Below are positions 24,961 through 36,847 of a stretch of 64,000 nt of DNA, piece by piece; the stretch's first letter is position 1, and each line of letters opens with the position of its first letter. Location of the stretch: contig NC_133163.1 in the NCBI RefSeq assembly GCF_040802235.1, positions 69,057,501 through 69,121,500 of the forward strand, given 5' to 3'. Position numbers and translations under genes: made by a program. The notes under the pieces are model-generated. The model searched no databases, was not told the origin of the DNA, and was given only the letters and a program-made list of their open reading frames with translations. Origin of the DNA: Manis javanica. Taxonomy: Eukaryota > Chordata > Mammalia > Pholidota > Manidae.

Positions 24961-27299
24961 TAAACTCTAAGAAAATAGCACTAACTTTTCTCCATCTGAT
25001 GTATTTTAGAAAGCTTAGTTCAACTGAGAATTTATACCAAAACAAAAATCAGCTTAAATATGCACTCATTTATTACTGAAAAAATATGTAACTTAAGCAA
25101 GGAAATCTTAAAAGTCACAGCTTTCCACAATATAGCGTCAGCCTCTCTGGTCAACAGAGGTCTAGTAATCTAAGTGAGTTATCATCACCCCAGTTCAACT
25201 ATAGCTGATGGGAAAAATAAGTCAAAACCATATCACTTCACTTGCCTGTAACTATAAGAATGGTCATATTATTTACAAAAATATTCAAATTGTTGCTAGG
25301 TCTTAGTGCATACATTTTATTGCTCACTTCATACTTTGCTCAAATTTTCCCTTCTGACATTCTCAAGGAGAAGCTTCACTTGTTTCCAGGAACAAGTTTC
25401 ACTTCTATTTTCAATCTCTGCTTACTTCACAAAGTCAGGTATTCATAAACCACTTGAAGGAGGTGGCACAAAACCATTATTGCTGCCTTTCTCTACTGTC
25501 CTCTCCCACACCATCCCACAGGGTATGAATTTTGCACAGAAGTCTGGCTGAGTGGAGAGTCAGAGATAGCCCTCTACCCAACTCCAGGTGGAACTTTGGT
25601 AGTATTACCAAGATGGTGATGAGTGAAACTAATTTGTACTAAAATGTTAATGACTTCCATATAATATTTTCATTGTAAATGAAGTAATTTAGTGCCTTTG
25701 TTTAATAGAAGAGATGAGACTTGATACTCAGAAAGCCACTGCAAGAGATTGTATGGATGGCATTATCCTTATGATGCCTTCCAAAATGGAGAATTGACCT
25801 TGATATCACAGAACCAATGAAGTATTATAATTCTTGGCAGAGGAAAACAGTATAAAAAGGCAACATTTTTAAAAAGGAGAGGTAAAGACCTTTGTCTCTT
25901 TTAGTAATTAGATATTCTTTGATTCTATACACTCAAAATTCAAGTTTTAAAATCTTAAAATGGGCTAATCAGTCTTTGCCTAGTTTACATGATAGATCAT
26001 AACCCCAAACAATCTATCAATATAAAGCACATTTTATAATGTTTCATAAAGAAAGGTTGACCTGTTGACTTGGCTGAAATTTACTTTAGTAACTGATTAC
26101 CATTTCTTTATATCCTTTATTTCTACATAAGAAGGAAAATACTTGCACCTTAAACTATAATTTCCTTATCCTCTGGAAAGTTGTCCTTGAACTAATAGAA
26201 AGCTCCCTGACTCTCACCTCTGTTGAGTAGTGACGGAAACAATTACTTGGCTTTCGGGTATAGTTCTTTGATGTCAATGGTAGGTACTACCTATCATGTT
26301 CTATGTTTAAATCTACTGAATAAAAAGGAGTTTCAATGAATTCAAAAGTAAAGTCTGTCAAATCTAAATCTTTGAGACTCAGAAGGAAAAATAGAATCAA
26401 AATTCTCATTCCACTGAAAATATATTATTTCCTTAATTTCAAATATCAATTTAGCATGTGACTCAACTGAATTCGCTGTTGGATAGAGAAGAAAATTATA
26501 ATCTTCAGGGAAGTAAGTGGAACCCAGGTCTCTCTAGTGTAACACGAGCTGATGAAAGGAAAGTGACAGGTTCAGAGGCAACTAATAAAGGAGGCAGATT
26601 TCAAAACTAAGATTTAGAGGGGAAGATCTGGTAGCCTAGTGAATAAAAACAATTTCTGTGAAAAATGACTAATGCTTATATAAAATAAAGCTTTCATGAT
26701 AGTAATTCTTTGCATATCAATTTTTGTACATCGTAAGTCTGCAAAAATATTTCTTAAAACAGTCTGGAGAAGGTTCTTGATGAAGAAAGAAAAACGTTCC
26801 CAGTTTCATTTCTCACCCTTCTTGTGTGCACTGCTCCTTATAGAAAAAGGTGTTCTCCCCCTGAGATCTTTCTGTTTAAGAAAAAAGAAAGAGGTCCTAA
26901 ACTACAAATGGACCCACTCTAGGAATTACACCATCTAGATGTAAGTTACTATTAAGTGACCTGGAAGCCTTTTTAAAAGGCGCCTTGAATTGCTTCCTAT
27001 TCTCCTGATTTGAAGAAGAGGGAGGAGCCTTACTTTTCCTGAAGGCCTTGGTATCTCAAACCAAGGGAATCAATTTGAAGTATTAAAAAATTTAAATAAG
27101 GAAACAGGAAAACAACAGAATTCTGTGACTCATGAAATATGGCCAAGAGGAGAATGCTTCCATTAACCACTTGCACCATTTCTGTGAACTTGCTGAAATC
27201 TTACCATCAGCTTATACTTAACAAACCCCAACTAGTTCAGAGCCTACTGGAAATATCATCAAGTTTTTATTCTCAAGACATAGCACTGATATTTTTTCA
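24961..27299. other. AT-rich intergenic DNA
   Basis: No gene, repeat or RNA recognised; short frames only. Confidence 0.35.
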
Positions 27300-28900
27300 A
27301 GGAAAAAATAATCTATCTCACAGTGTTCTATAATAGGTTATCATGCAAAATAGTTCATTGTATTTAATATGTGTATAAAATGGGAACCCAAAATTTGTTT
27401 TATGATAATTCATATTTCATTTGAAAAGGTTGTCCTTATGATTTTAATTTTTTAAAGATATATCCCTTTCAAGAAAAAAATGAAGATTTGGTATCAAATG
27501 ATCTTGAAAATACAATGCCTCTGACTGTTTGGAGAGACTGAAATTTTATTAGTAGGCTTTAATCACTTAAAATAATAAGAGTATCTTCGATTCATTTTCA
27601 ATAGGACAAGGCAGTATTAAAACAAGACCATTCCATCAGAGAGGCTTGATTATTTCCTCAGTGTTTTAAATTATGCATATGATTGGTGACACAAATACAT
27701 GTTTAAGTGGTTGCAAATTTTAAAAATCAATATTCCCAAAGAACGAAAATTATGCCCAATCATAAATAACAAATTAATTCACCTGCATATTTTGATCTAC
27801 AACTTACCCTATGAACATGAACATTTTATAAAAGAGAAATATCTTTTCACATCACTCATTATGTTTCACACAAATATAGTCCAAACCAAATACAAGCCTT
27901 TTCAAAGAAAAAAAAAAGTAGGACTGTTCACTGTTCTTTTCTTTGCCAGATGATCTGGTGTGAGATGTGGACTGCCATGTTGCACCAAACCCACAGTAAC
28001 CAGGACCCATTGTTCCCAAGGGAAACGCAGCCTATGCAGGAATGCAATGGTGTGCTCTGCAAAGAACGTGGAAAATAGCATGTGTCACTACTGTACAGTA
28101 CACAACAGACAATTATGATTCAACTGTCCAAATTATAATCAGTTTGACAAATGTCCACAAGCGTCTTCATTCTACTTTATATTTTCCCTAAGACAAGGCA
28201 ATCACACAACCAGACAATTCCATCAGGGAAGCTTGTTAGCTGCTTAGTCTGTTAAACCCTGGTTGCCATAGCATCTAGAGTTGAAAAAGCTGCAGATTGG
28301 CATGAAAAAGCATGTCGACAATTGCCCTGTCACAGCATGCAAGCCAGGTCTGCTCAAAGGCAGCACACTACAAGTTTTCTTTCCCAGTTTGCACTACCCC
28401 ATGCTGTTTAATAATATCCATTTACTGGTATTGGGATTGATCTAGCACAGTGTAAAATTCACATCTAGTGAGACTTTCCTTTTCACATGGAGTGAAATTC
28501 TTTAACAAATGGGAGTATGGCAATTAATTTAGAAATGTAATACTGTATATACTGTAAGAAGTATATTTAGATTTAATAGAGAAACTGTCCAAAATTTTAA
28601 TGCACAATTCTTTAAAGAGCCAAACCGTTTTACTTGGCAATTTTTCAGTTGACTTTCTAGTCATTTCTGAAGCTTAGTTAGTCTTACTTTGGAAATGACA
28701 GACAGCATTCAGAATTCAGTAGTACATTTTTAAACATATTTTAATCATGCCATAGTCATTTTTTTCTTTATGTGCATGGTATAATTTAATTAAGGATATG
28801 CATTTCTAAAATAACTATAATTTAATTAAAGATTAATATCGTGAACACTGAAATTACAGTCTAGAGAGCAATGTGCATCAGTTTTTTTCCAGAGGGATCA
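27300..28900. other. Repeat-poor stretch, candidate conserved noncoding DNA
   Basis: The block at 27950-28400 is higher in GC and complexity than its surroundings, with no repeat match and no long frame. This is a guess at constraint, based only on the absence of repeats. Confidence 0.3.
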
Positions 28901-29603
28901 TATACTTAATGGTGATAAATTACCATGTATTAATAAGAAAAGTGGGTTTCTACCAAAGGGTATTCAAACCCCTGCCAAACTCCCAAGTTTGTACAGTGTA
29001 TGGATTTTAAATAAAGTAGAGCATGTTTACAAACAACCATTTGTTAACTTATTGGGACTAAAAAAATATGAAAATATCTACAGAAATTGTGAGACTAAGA
29101 AAATAATTTTTGTTAAGAAGTTCATACTTGAATTATTCAGTCTTTCTTTCTTCCATTGTCCCCTTTTCTAATCTGCCACTTTAATTTAGTTTTCCTTTAA
29201 TGTCACAGAGAAAGAAAAATCTCAAAATGTATACTCAAGAGCACAATTAACCTATAAAACCAATAAGTATTTCAAATATAGGTATTTTTCTACATTTTCT
29301 AAAATCTTGTTCCTTCCATTAATATCCATTGCTTTGCTATCATAGTGTCACAAAATAATAATGAAGTAGAAAAGATCTCATTTTTTGAATCTTACACATG
29401 AAAAAAGTTGATTGTTTACTATGATTCAAGAAAGGGAAGTTAGTATTTATGCTAAATAGAAATATTGAAATAATGACTATTTTTCATATTCCTGAACTGT
29501 TGAAGACCTTTTGTCCTAAACAAGAATATCAAAGATTTTTAAATAAAATAATCAGAATATAACACCTTCAGTTATATATATATATATATTATACCCACAT
29601 ATA

Positions 29604-29656
<53 letters not shown>

Positions 29657-30533
29657 AATGGATATGAATCGGTATGCCATATATATATATCAGTATGAAA
29701 ATAGTGTCACTGAGTGAATTTCTTCAGACAATAAATTTAAATCCCTCATTTTCTAGGAATTCTCAAAAATCTCAAAATGTTGGGATGAAACTTGGTTCAC
29801 ATATGGTGTCCATGAATGTGTTTTCTTATACCACATCTTCCAGTTAAAAAAAAAAAGGGAAAAGCTGTTTACTTGCTAAAGGTCTTTTTATAAGCTTTGA
29901 TGACTCAAAAACACCTTCATTTTAACACATGGAATTTGGCAAAAAACTTAACCATGTTACTATTTGAAAGACTTTGATATTTTGAAAAAGAGAGAATTAA
30001 AAACAACAGGGATTGAAACTTAAGTTGCTTTTGTGTATAGAACATAATTTTCTCAAGTATATTTTTTAGTATAAGGATCTGCCAGAATACGACAACATAT
30101 CAAAGCTACAGTTATCCTGAGTGAACAATGGTTAACAGAGCCACAAACTTTACCTTAGTCTATCAAGGTAAAAAAAAAGTATTGACATAGCATTAATGTA
30201 GTCTAAATAGGTAAATGTGTATGTCAAATAAAAACCTTAACAAAAGGTTGAAACCAAATTTTTTCCGATTACACTTTTCCAGGGAGACTGTATTTAAACT
30301 TTGTTTGCTCCTGATTTCCTTAATTCACATACAATATAGTGCAGAGCAATTCTTCAAGTTGGATTAAATAGGTACCACCTCTTAATTAACCTTTAGGATA
30401 TACTTATTTTCCTACAGTTTACAAGATATTCAGTTTGCAGAGCCCAAAACTGGGTAGCATGGAAATGAGAGTTTGTGCTTTAACTCAGGGTACCTTTGCT
30501 TTAGCCAGGACACCTCAAACACATACTTTTTTT
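28901..30533. other. AT-rich intergenic DNA
   Basis: Only the compound TA/hexamer repeat is recognised. Confidence 0.35.
29572..29655. repeat. (TA)n and (ATACAT)n compound repeat
   Basis: A TA run at about 29574-29589 is followed by a hexamer ATACAT array at about 29606-29655. Confidence 0.95.
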
Positions 30534-30640
30534 AAAAATATGGAACGTTTCACGAATTTGCGTGTTATCCTTGCACAGGAGCCATGCTAATCTTCTTTGT
30601 ATCGTTCCAATTTTAGTATTTGTGCTGCTGAAGCAAGCCC
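30534..30640 (-). pseudogene. U6 snRNA retropseudogene, full length
   Basis: The minus strand carries the whole 107-nt U6 sequence, including the CAGCACAAATACTAAAATTGG-like 5' domain, the GATTAGCATGG block and the 3' end CGTTCCATATTTTT. About nine substitutions relative to mammalian U6 (for example in the ACAGAGA box, here ACAAAGA) make it a pseudogene. An A7 run follows the 3' end, as expected for L1-mediated retroposition. No U6 promoter elements are seen upstream. Confidence 0.92.
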
Positions 30641-30644
30641 CCTT

Positions 30645-32649
30645 GGTCTATGATTTACAAATAAAATGTTGGTCTTTAAGCTGTTCTGTGTTCATATTAC
30701 CGTTCCCACTACATTTTTAAGAAAATGAATTATGTATGAACCGCATTTCCTTTCTATACCTGATTTATTTCATGTTCATTCATCTACTCTAAAATTGGAA
30801 GTTAAGTTTTTCTTTCTGAATTGCTTAGAATATCTTCATTAGTTATCATTTTTACTTTTGGACATCCTCTATAAATAATTACTTTCAGTCATTTTGATTA
30901 TTGCCAAATTGAAATTATGCAAGAAAATGTTGATATACTTACTATTCCATCAAAAGAAAACAAAAGCTTGACTTGTGTCAGCAGATAGGTGGTATCATGC
31001 AATAGCATGAGTTCCTTTCATAATACAAAGGGCAAATGTCATGAAGATAACTACACTGCTTTATTTTGTAAAATAAATGCATCTTATTTATTCACCAAGT
31101 AAAATATTCCCTTACATAAAATGTAGGTTTCATATAAACACATACATTCTTGAGAAAGGTAGTTCTCATTTTTCTGAGTGATTTTACCTTATTCTAAAAT
31201 TTTCTTCACCTGACTGAAAGCACATTAACTGCTAGATAGGCATCACACTGATGTCTCCATGCTGTAGCATACAGCCGTGAATTTGCTACGATCTGTTTAA
31301 TCAGCAGTATATTGATTTTCCGCAGCTTTCCTTCATTTTAGCCCCATAGCAGGCTTCTGTAATTTCCTTTGGACAAAGTGTAACCAAACTGTGCTAAGTG
31401 ATGTTGATTTGCAGGCAAAAGTAAAGGGGTAAATATAAATTAACAAGCTATAAACATTTTACAAGTGGGGAGTCAATAAAAACAGTGTCTGCAGTTTCTT
31501 TTAAAAAAATGATTTGAAGCAGATTGTTAACAAACGTGTCCAAAGAAACTGACATGAGTCTGAGAATAATTTTTGCGCTTTGTGATTAAGAATTGATCAG
31601 TCTAAAAGCCTCGGATGCAACTGAATCACCCATGAGCTGCTGGCCTGAAAAGGCTCAGCAGGAGCTGGTATTTGTTTGTTAAACTCCCATGATTCCAAGT
31701 AGATAATTGGTCTGTGAAGTTCATGGCAGAATCTGAATTTGCTTTCTTGCTTCCCAGCTGGCTGAGCACTGGTTTATAGACTTCTGTGTACAAATTTAGC
31801 CAGCAGCAAACCTCACATCTTTAATATAAAAGGTGTTTTGTTGTGTTTTTCAGGTGCTGAGTGGAAAGCCCACACTCCAGAAGCTCATTAAAAGGGCCAA
31901 GTTACAGTACAGGTTTATTTCTGTCACAGCGTTTCTGAAAACAGTGACAAGGATTAATATGTTTCTTTAGTACTGGAAAAAGCCTGACACAATCCCTTGT
32001 GAATTTGATCATCTGTTTCATTGCCTGTATAAGATTCAATCTCCTATTATATCCTAAAGTTACAGCTGTAAACTAACACCGGTAAGAATTCATAAACTAT
32101 TGCAGAAGCCTGGGGCAAAACTAATTGTTTTATTCAACAGTCACTTATTTGTTAATTATTTACTTCATACTCCTCTCCTATCATCTTTTTCCACTGTTTC
32201 TCCACAAAGTCAAGGTTATCTTGGCTCTTTGTCTGACTGCACAGAGCAGATATGAAGCATGGGGATTTCATGTTTCCAGGAGCTTTCAAAGAAGTTGCTG
32301 CAGATCAGTGTAATGTGGACATATTGTCCATTCTAAATATTTATAAAACTATTCCTACTTTCTTTTCCTTGAAATGGAAATTCTTTATGAAAAAACAGTA
32401 TCTGCACAACATAACCTTTGCGTTCTGTGTAATCATGTGACATTGGGTTTTCTCTGCTAGTGGTTGCTATAGTTCTGGAACATGATTTGACATGTGGTAC
32501 ATGGAAATCCTAGTTAAGTGCAAAGTCTGTCATCAAATTATTCTATTTACATCAGATTAAATAGGCAAATAGCTATTTGCTATTTTCAAAAGTTTAAAGT
32601 TACAACAATATGCCATATGGGTACCATAAAACAATCTTTTAATTGAGGT

Positions 32650-32701
<52 letters not shown>

Positions 32702-34110
32702 TTCTCAAGTTAGCTGGAGAGGAACAATTATTCCTTCCCTATCAATTTTTATTACAATGGTAAATTATATGCTACATTAGAATTTTAGATACAAAAATAT
32801 ACATTCAAAACTTCAAACATTATACAAGTACAAAATAAGACTCATGCAGAAGGATCCCTAAAATCCATCTGTGTGCACTTTGTAAGAGTTGGTGGAAATT
32901 ATTACAAGATTAGACTGAAGAAATATATTTATACGACGTTTGAAATTAGGCATTAAGCTTCCATTATTCTTAACAGAAGCGTGTGCCTAATTCTCCATGC
33001 ACCACAGACATTTTAACCCCTCATAACTGATTGTAAATACAGTATGAAACTAACTAGAGCCTTATTTACACCTGCCAATTTGCTGCCCTCCAGCACTAAA
33101 AACAAAAGCAAAATGGTAGCAAAAGAACTGCCAAGCAAAACACACTCTGCCCCTCATGTACACTCCTTTCTATTTCCACAAACAGAACATTTTGCTTCTT
33201 GTTTTCCATCAGCAAATTAAGCTTTGGGATATAAAATGAAGTTAAGGAAAAAGACATTTGCATGATGTGACAATCACAAAATAATTTTAAAAAATTTTTA
33301 ATGGTTCTGTCCTTCAAATGTGTCCCCTTAAGATAATGTAAGCACTGGAAGCACTTCATGGCACTTCTAATTGAGAAGTAACACATGTGCCATGCAATGC
33401 ATATGTTGCGATGTCAGCCACATATTCTTCCTGAACAGCTACAAAATTTGCACTCAATTTTGTTCATGGAACAAAAGCCCATGTTACTCATTTAAAAGAA
33501 TATATCACAGATATTTTGATTGATAAAGTTGAATTCCCTGTTGTTTTTCCATGTTCTGTGCTCCCATATCATATCTCATTTACATAATGGCAGCCCAATT
33601 ATTTCTGTTTCTGTGTTTTTAGAAGATTAAAGCATTTGTCAACATTTTAGTGAGGTCTCCCTACTACCTTGATTCAGTAAAAATACTGCTAAATGTTAAA
33701 CAGTATTTTACCCAATGATTTTTGTATTATTGCATATAGTACTTGCATATATTAAAATAGTAACATAAGGCATATAATAATGACTTGCATACATAATGAT
33801 ATAAATAATTTCTGTGTTGATATCATCTTTTTCCAATGAGCTCGATACTTGTTGTTTGATGTTGAACTCGATCTTTAAATACTCAAAACATTGAGTACCA
33901 GAGGAACTCACACATCTTGATAAAACTTCCTAATTTTTTTGAGAAAAAATATTATTTTTATCACAGAAAAGGAATTTGAAGATTACTTCATAGAGAAAAA
34001 AACTGATGGTTAAGCCAAAATTAAACTCAGTACTCTAGATTTCAGATTGCAGCTTAGTATTCATGCCAAAGGATTATGATTTCCAGAGCTGGCAAACATA
34101 TGTGGAAATC
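30645..34110. other. Longest repeat-poor stretch, candidate conserved noncoding DNA
   Basis: Apart from the CT microsatellite, nearly 3.5 kb lacks recognisable transposons. Sub-blocks 31200-31960 and 32940-33480 look complex, with homeodomain-like TAATTA/ATTA cores. No splice-flanked exon is evident. Confidence 0.35.
32655..32695. repeat. (CT)n microsatellite
   Basis: An uninterrupted CT run of about 41 bp inside an otherwise repeat-poor stretch. Confidence 0.98.
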
Positions 34111-34114
34111 TATG

Positions 34115-34230
34115 TTTCACTGGCTAGATGGTAGGATCCTGAAGACAGAATAAATGTTTCATTTAACTTTTAATCAACCCTAAACGCATATTTAGTATTC
34201 AATAAATATTCATTAAATTGAATACATTGA
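34115..34230 (+). repeat. L2 3' end
   Basis: TAGATGGTAGGATCCTGAAG and TTAGTATTCAATAAATATTC resemble the L2 terminus. It lies about 190 bp upstream of the young L1. Confidence 0.55.
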
Positions 34231-34401
34231 GGCATTTAAGACATGAATTGCCAATATATGGTATCTTAAGAGACCATACCAATTTTTATCACTAGTGGCA
34301 ATGATGTTGATCAGTTTTTCATGTCAAAATAATGCAATTACAAATTGTTGCACAGACTAAATTTACTGTGCCTTCTAATGAGAAATTAAACGAATAGGAA
34401 T

Positions 34402-34417
34402 AAAAAAATAAACAGAA
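34402..34417. repeat. Target-site duplication, left copy
   Basis: AAAAAAATAAACAGAA lies immediately before the first L1 base (GGGCAGAGCC). It is identical over 16 bases to 42970-42985. Confidence 0.95.
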
Positions 34418-35755
34418 GGGCAGAGCCAGGATGGCGGCGTGAGTAGAGCAGTGGAAATCTCCTCCCAAAAACACATAGAGCTATGAAAATATAATAAAGA
34501 AAAATCTTCCTAAAATAGAGACCACAGGACACAGGACAACATCCAGACCACATCCACACCTGCAAGAACCCAGTGCCTTGTGAAGGGGGTAAGATACAAG
34601 CCCCGGCCCGGCGGGACCCGAGCGCCCCTCCCCCCGGCTCCCGGTGGGTGGAAAGAAACCAGAGCGGTTTTTTTTTTTGGCGAGCGCTTTTTGGAAGCCT
34701 TAAAGGGACGGGCCCCCGTTGCTAGGGAGGCAGGGTGGCGGGACTGGTGGGCAGGTGCCTGGGACCGGCGCCTGAGGACAAAGAATATCCCGCGTTTCTC
34801 CCTGAGGGACCGGCGGGCGGGTGCCTGAGACCGGTACCTGAGGACAGAGGAAATCGCGCGTTTTTCCCCCTTTTTTTTTTCTCTTTTTGGCGAGCGCTTT
34901 TTGGAAGCCTTAAAGGGACAGGGACCCCAGTGCTAGGAGGCAGGGTGGCGGGACCGGTGGGCGGGTGCCTGAGACCGGCACTTGAGGACAGAGGAAATCG
35001 CGCGTTTTTCCCCTTTTTTTTTTCTCTTTTCTGCGAGTGCTTTTTGGAAGCCTAAAAGGGACAGGGACCCCGGTGCTAGGGAGGCAGGGCGGCAGGACTG
35101 GTGAGCGGGTGACTGGGACCAGTGCCTGAGGACAAAGAATATCGAGCGTTCCTTCCCTGCGGGACCGGTGGGTGGGTGCTTTTTGGAAGCCTTGAAAGGA
35201 CAGGGACCCTGGTGCTAGGGAGACAGGGCAGCAGGACCAGTGAGCGGGTGCCTGGGACCGGCACCTAACGACAAAAAAAGAAAAAAAAAATCGCTTCTTT
35301 TTTCCTTTTTTTTTTTTTCTTTTTCTTTCTTTCTGTTCCCTCTCTCATTGTTACTGTTGTTGTTTTGGTTTGGAGAGTGCTTTTTGGAAGTCTTAAAGGG
35401 GCAGGACAGGTCACTTAGACCAGAGGCAGGGAATCTGGGGATCTCTGGGCACTCTAACCCCCTGGGCAGCAGGGAGCACAGAGACCCCTTACGGAGATAA
35501 ATAGCCTCCTGGCCACTCCCCCTCCAACGGGGCTCCACCATTTTGGAGGAAGAGCCCCAGCCAGGCCAAGCCCACAGCAACAGTGGAGATAAACCCCAAA
35601 GCAACTGGGCAGGAAGCAGAAGCCCTGTCTGCGCACAGCTGCCCAGCACAAGCAACTAGAGGTCGCTATTCACCCAGGAAAAGGCTACAAACCAACAAGA
35701 AGGGAAGCTCTTCCAGTGGTCACTTGTACCAGCTCTGCAAACTATCTCTATCACC
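34418..35755 (+). promoter_or_regulatory. L1 5'UTR with internal promoter
   Basis: The element opens with GGGCAGAGCCAGGATGGCGG. ATGGC at 34431-34435 resembles the YY1 site found at the very start of other mammalian L1s, which positions transcription initiation. The 5'UTR is the only CpG-rich, GC-rich block of the window and contains repeated monomers plus pyrimidine runs near 34870, 35015 and 35300. In known L1 families this region drives RNA polymerase II transcription from base 1 and is the target of CpG methylation. Short sense frames (34580-34828, 34735-35055) and antisense frames here have no recognised function. Confidence 0.85.
34686..35400 (+). repeat. L1 5'UTR tandem monomers
   Basis: The motif GCTTTTTGGAAG recurs at 34686, 34896, 35039, 35178 and 35379, a spacing of 210, 143, 139 and 201 bp. 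Each occurrence is followed by a similar string (AAAGGGACAGGGACCC-like, then GCTAGGGAGGCAGGG-like, then a GGGACCGG/CCTGAGGACA block). Units differ by internal block gains and losses and by the length of the T-rich run. The arrangement recalls monomeric L1 promoters in rodents, but these units are a different sequence. Confidence 0.85.
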
Positions 35756-36679
35756 ATGAAAAGGCAAAACTACAGGCAGACAAAGATCACAGAGACAACA
35801 CCTGAGAAGGAGACAGACCTAACTAGTCCTCCTGAAAAAGAATTCAAAATAAAAATCATGAACATGCTGACAGAGATGCAGAGAAAAATGCAAGAGCAAT
35901 GGGATGAGATGCAGAGAAAAATGCAAGAGCAGTGGGATGAGATGCAGAGAAAAATGCAAGAGCAGTGGGATGAAGTCCGGAAGGAGATCACAGATGTCAG
36001 GAAAGAGATCACAGAAGTGAAACAATCCCTGGAAGGATTTATAAGCAGAATGGATAAGATGCAAGAGGCCATTGAAGGAATAGAAGCCAGAGAACAGGAA
36101 CGTATAGAAGCTGACATAGAGAGAGATAAAAGGATCTCCAGGAATGAAACAACACTAAGAGAAATATGTGACCAATACAAAAGGAATAACATTCGTATTA
36201 TAGGGATACCAGAAGAGGAAGAAAGAGGAAAAGAGATAGAAAGTGTCTTTGAAGAAATAATTGCTGAAAACTTCCCCAAACTGGGGGAGGAAATAATCGA
36301 ACAGACCATGGAATTACACAGAACCCCCAACAGAAAGGATCCAAGGAGGACAACACCAAGACACATAGTAATTAAAATGGCAAGGATCAAGGACAAGGAA
36401 AGAGTTTTAAAGGCAGCTAGAGAGAAAAAGGTCACCTATAAAGGAAAACCAATCAGGCTAACATCAGACTTCTCAACAGAAACCCTACAGGCCAGAAGAG
36501 AATGGCATGATATACTTAATGCAATGAAACAGAAGGGCCTTGAACCAAGGATACTGTATCCAGCACGACTATCATTTAAATATGATGGTGGGATTAAACA
36601 ATTCCCAGACAAGCAAAAGCTGAGGGAATTTGCTTCCCACAAACCACCTCTACAGGGCATCCTACAGGGACTACTCTAG
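35756..36679 (+). CDS. L1 ORF1 protein (RNA-binding chaperone)
   Basis: This is an open frame of 307 codons from ATG to TAG with no interruption. ORF1p trimerises, binds L1 RNA in cis, and with ORF2p forms the cytoplasmic RNP that is the retrotransposition intermediate. Residues about 1-30 are a basic/polar leader. Residues about 31-125 form a heptad/hendecad-rich coiled coil that includes three tandem copies of the 11-residue unit EMQRKMQEQWD at 40-72. The RRM begins near NNIRIIGIPEEEE (144-156). The C-terminal domain spans about 200-290, with the conserved RREWHDI (247-253) and YPARLSF (268-274) blocks. Length is slightly below that of human ORF1p. No inactivating change is visible. Confidence 0.95.
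   Translation: MKRQNYRQTKITETTPEKETDLTSPPEKEFKIKIMNMLTEMQRKMQEQWDEMQRKMQEQWDEMQRKMQEQWDEVRKEITDVRKEITEVKQSLEGFISRMDKMQEAIEGIEAREQERIEADIERDKRISRNETTLREICDQYKRNNIRIIGIPEEEERGKEIESVFEEIIAENFPKLGEEIIEQTMELHRTPNRKDPRRTTPRHIVIKMARIKDKERVLKAAREKKVTYKGKPIRLTSDFSTETLQARREWHDILNAMKQKGLEPRILYPARLSFKYDGGIKQFPDKQKLREFASHKPPLQGILQGLL
35873..35971 (+). repeat. 33-bp triplication inside ORF1 coiled coil
   Basis: Three 33-bp units begin at 35873, 35906 and 35939 and differ by a single A/G change (GAGCAATGG versus GAGCAGTGG). Each encodes one hendecad, so a copy-number change keeps both the reading frame and the coiled-coil register. Confidence 0.95.
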
Positions 36680-36847
36680 ATGGGAGCACCCCTAAAAAGA
36701 GCACAGAACAAAACACACAACATATGAAGAATGGAGGAGGAGGAATAAGAAGGGAGAGAAGAAAAGAATCTCCAGACAGTGTATATAATAGCTCAATAAG
36801 CGAGCTAAGTTAGGCAGTAAGATACTAAAGAAGCTAACCTTGAACCT
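36680..36847 (+). other. L1 inter-ORF spacer
   Basis: This A-rich spacer separates the ORF1 stop from the conserved start of ORF2. The ORF2 frame is already open from 36821, just after an in-frame TAA at 36818. No ribosome-entry structure can be asserted from the sequence. Confidence 0.7.

Noticed and set aside
30534..30640. Functional U6 snRNA gene
   Set aside because: Multiple substitutions including the ACAGAGA box, an A-run at the 3' end and no recognisable upstream promoter.
35756..36679. ORF1 33-bp repeats as a CRISPR-like or satellite array
   Set aside because: Direct tandem units without spacers inside a protein-coding coiled coil. This is a mammalian L1, not an array locus.
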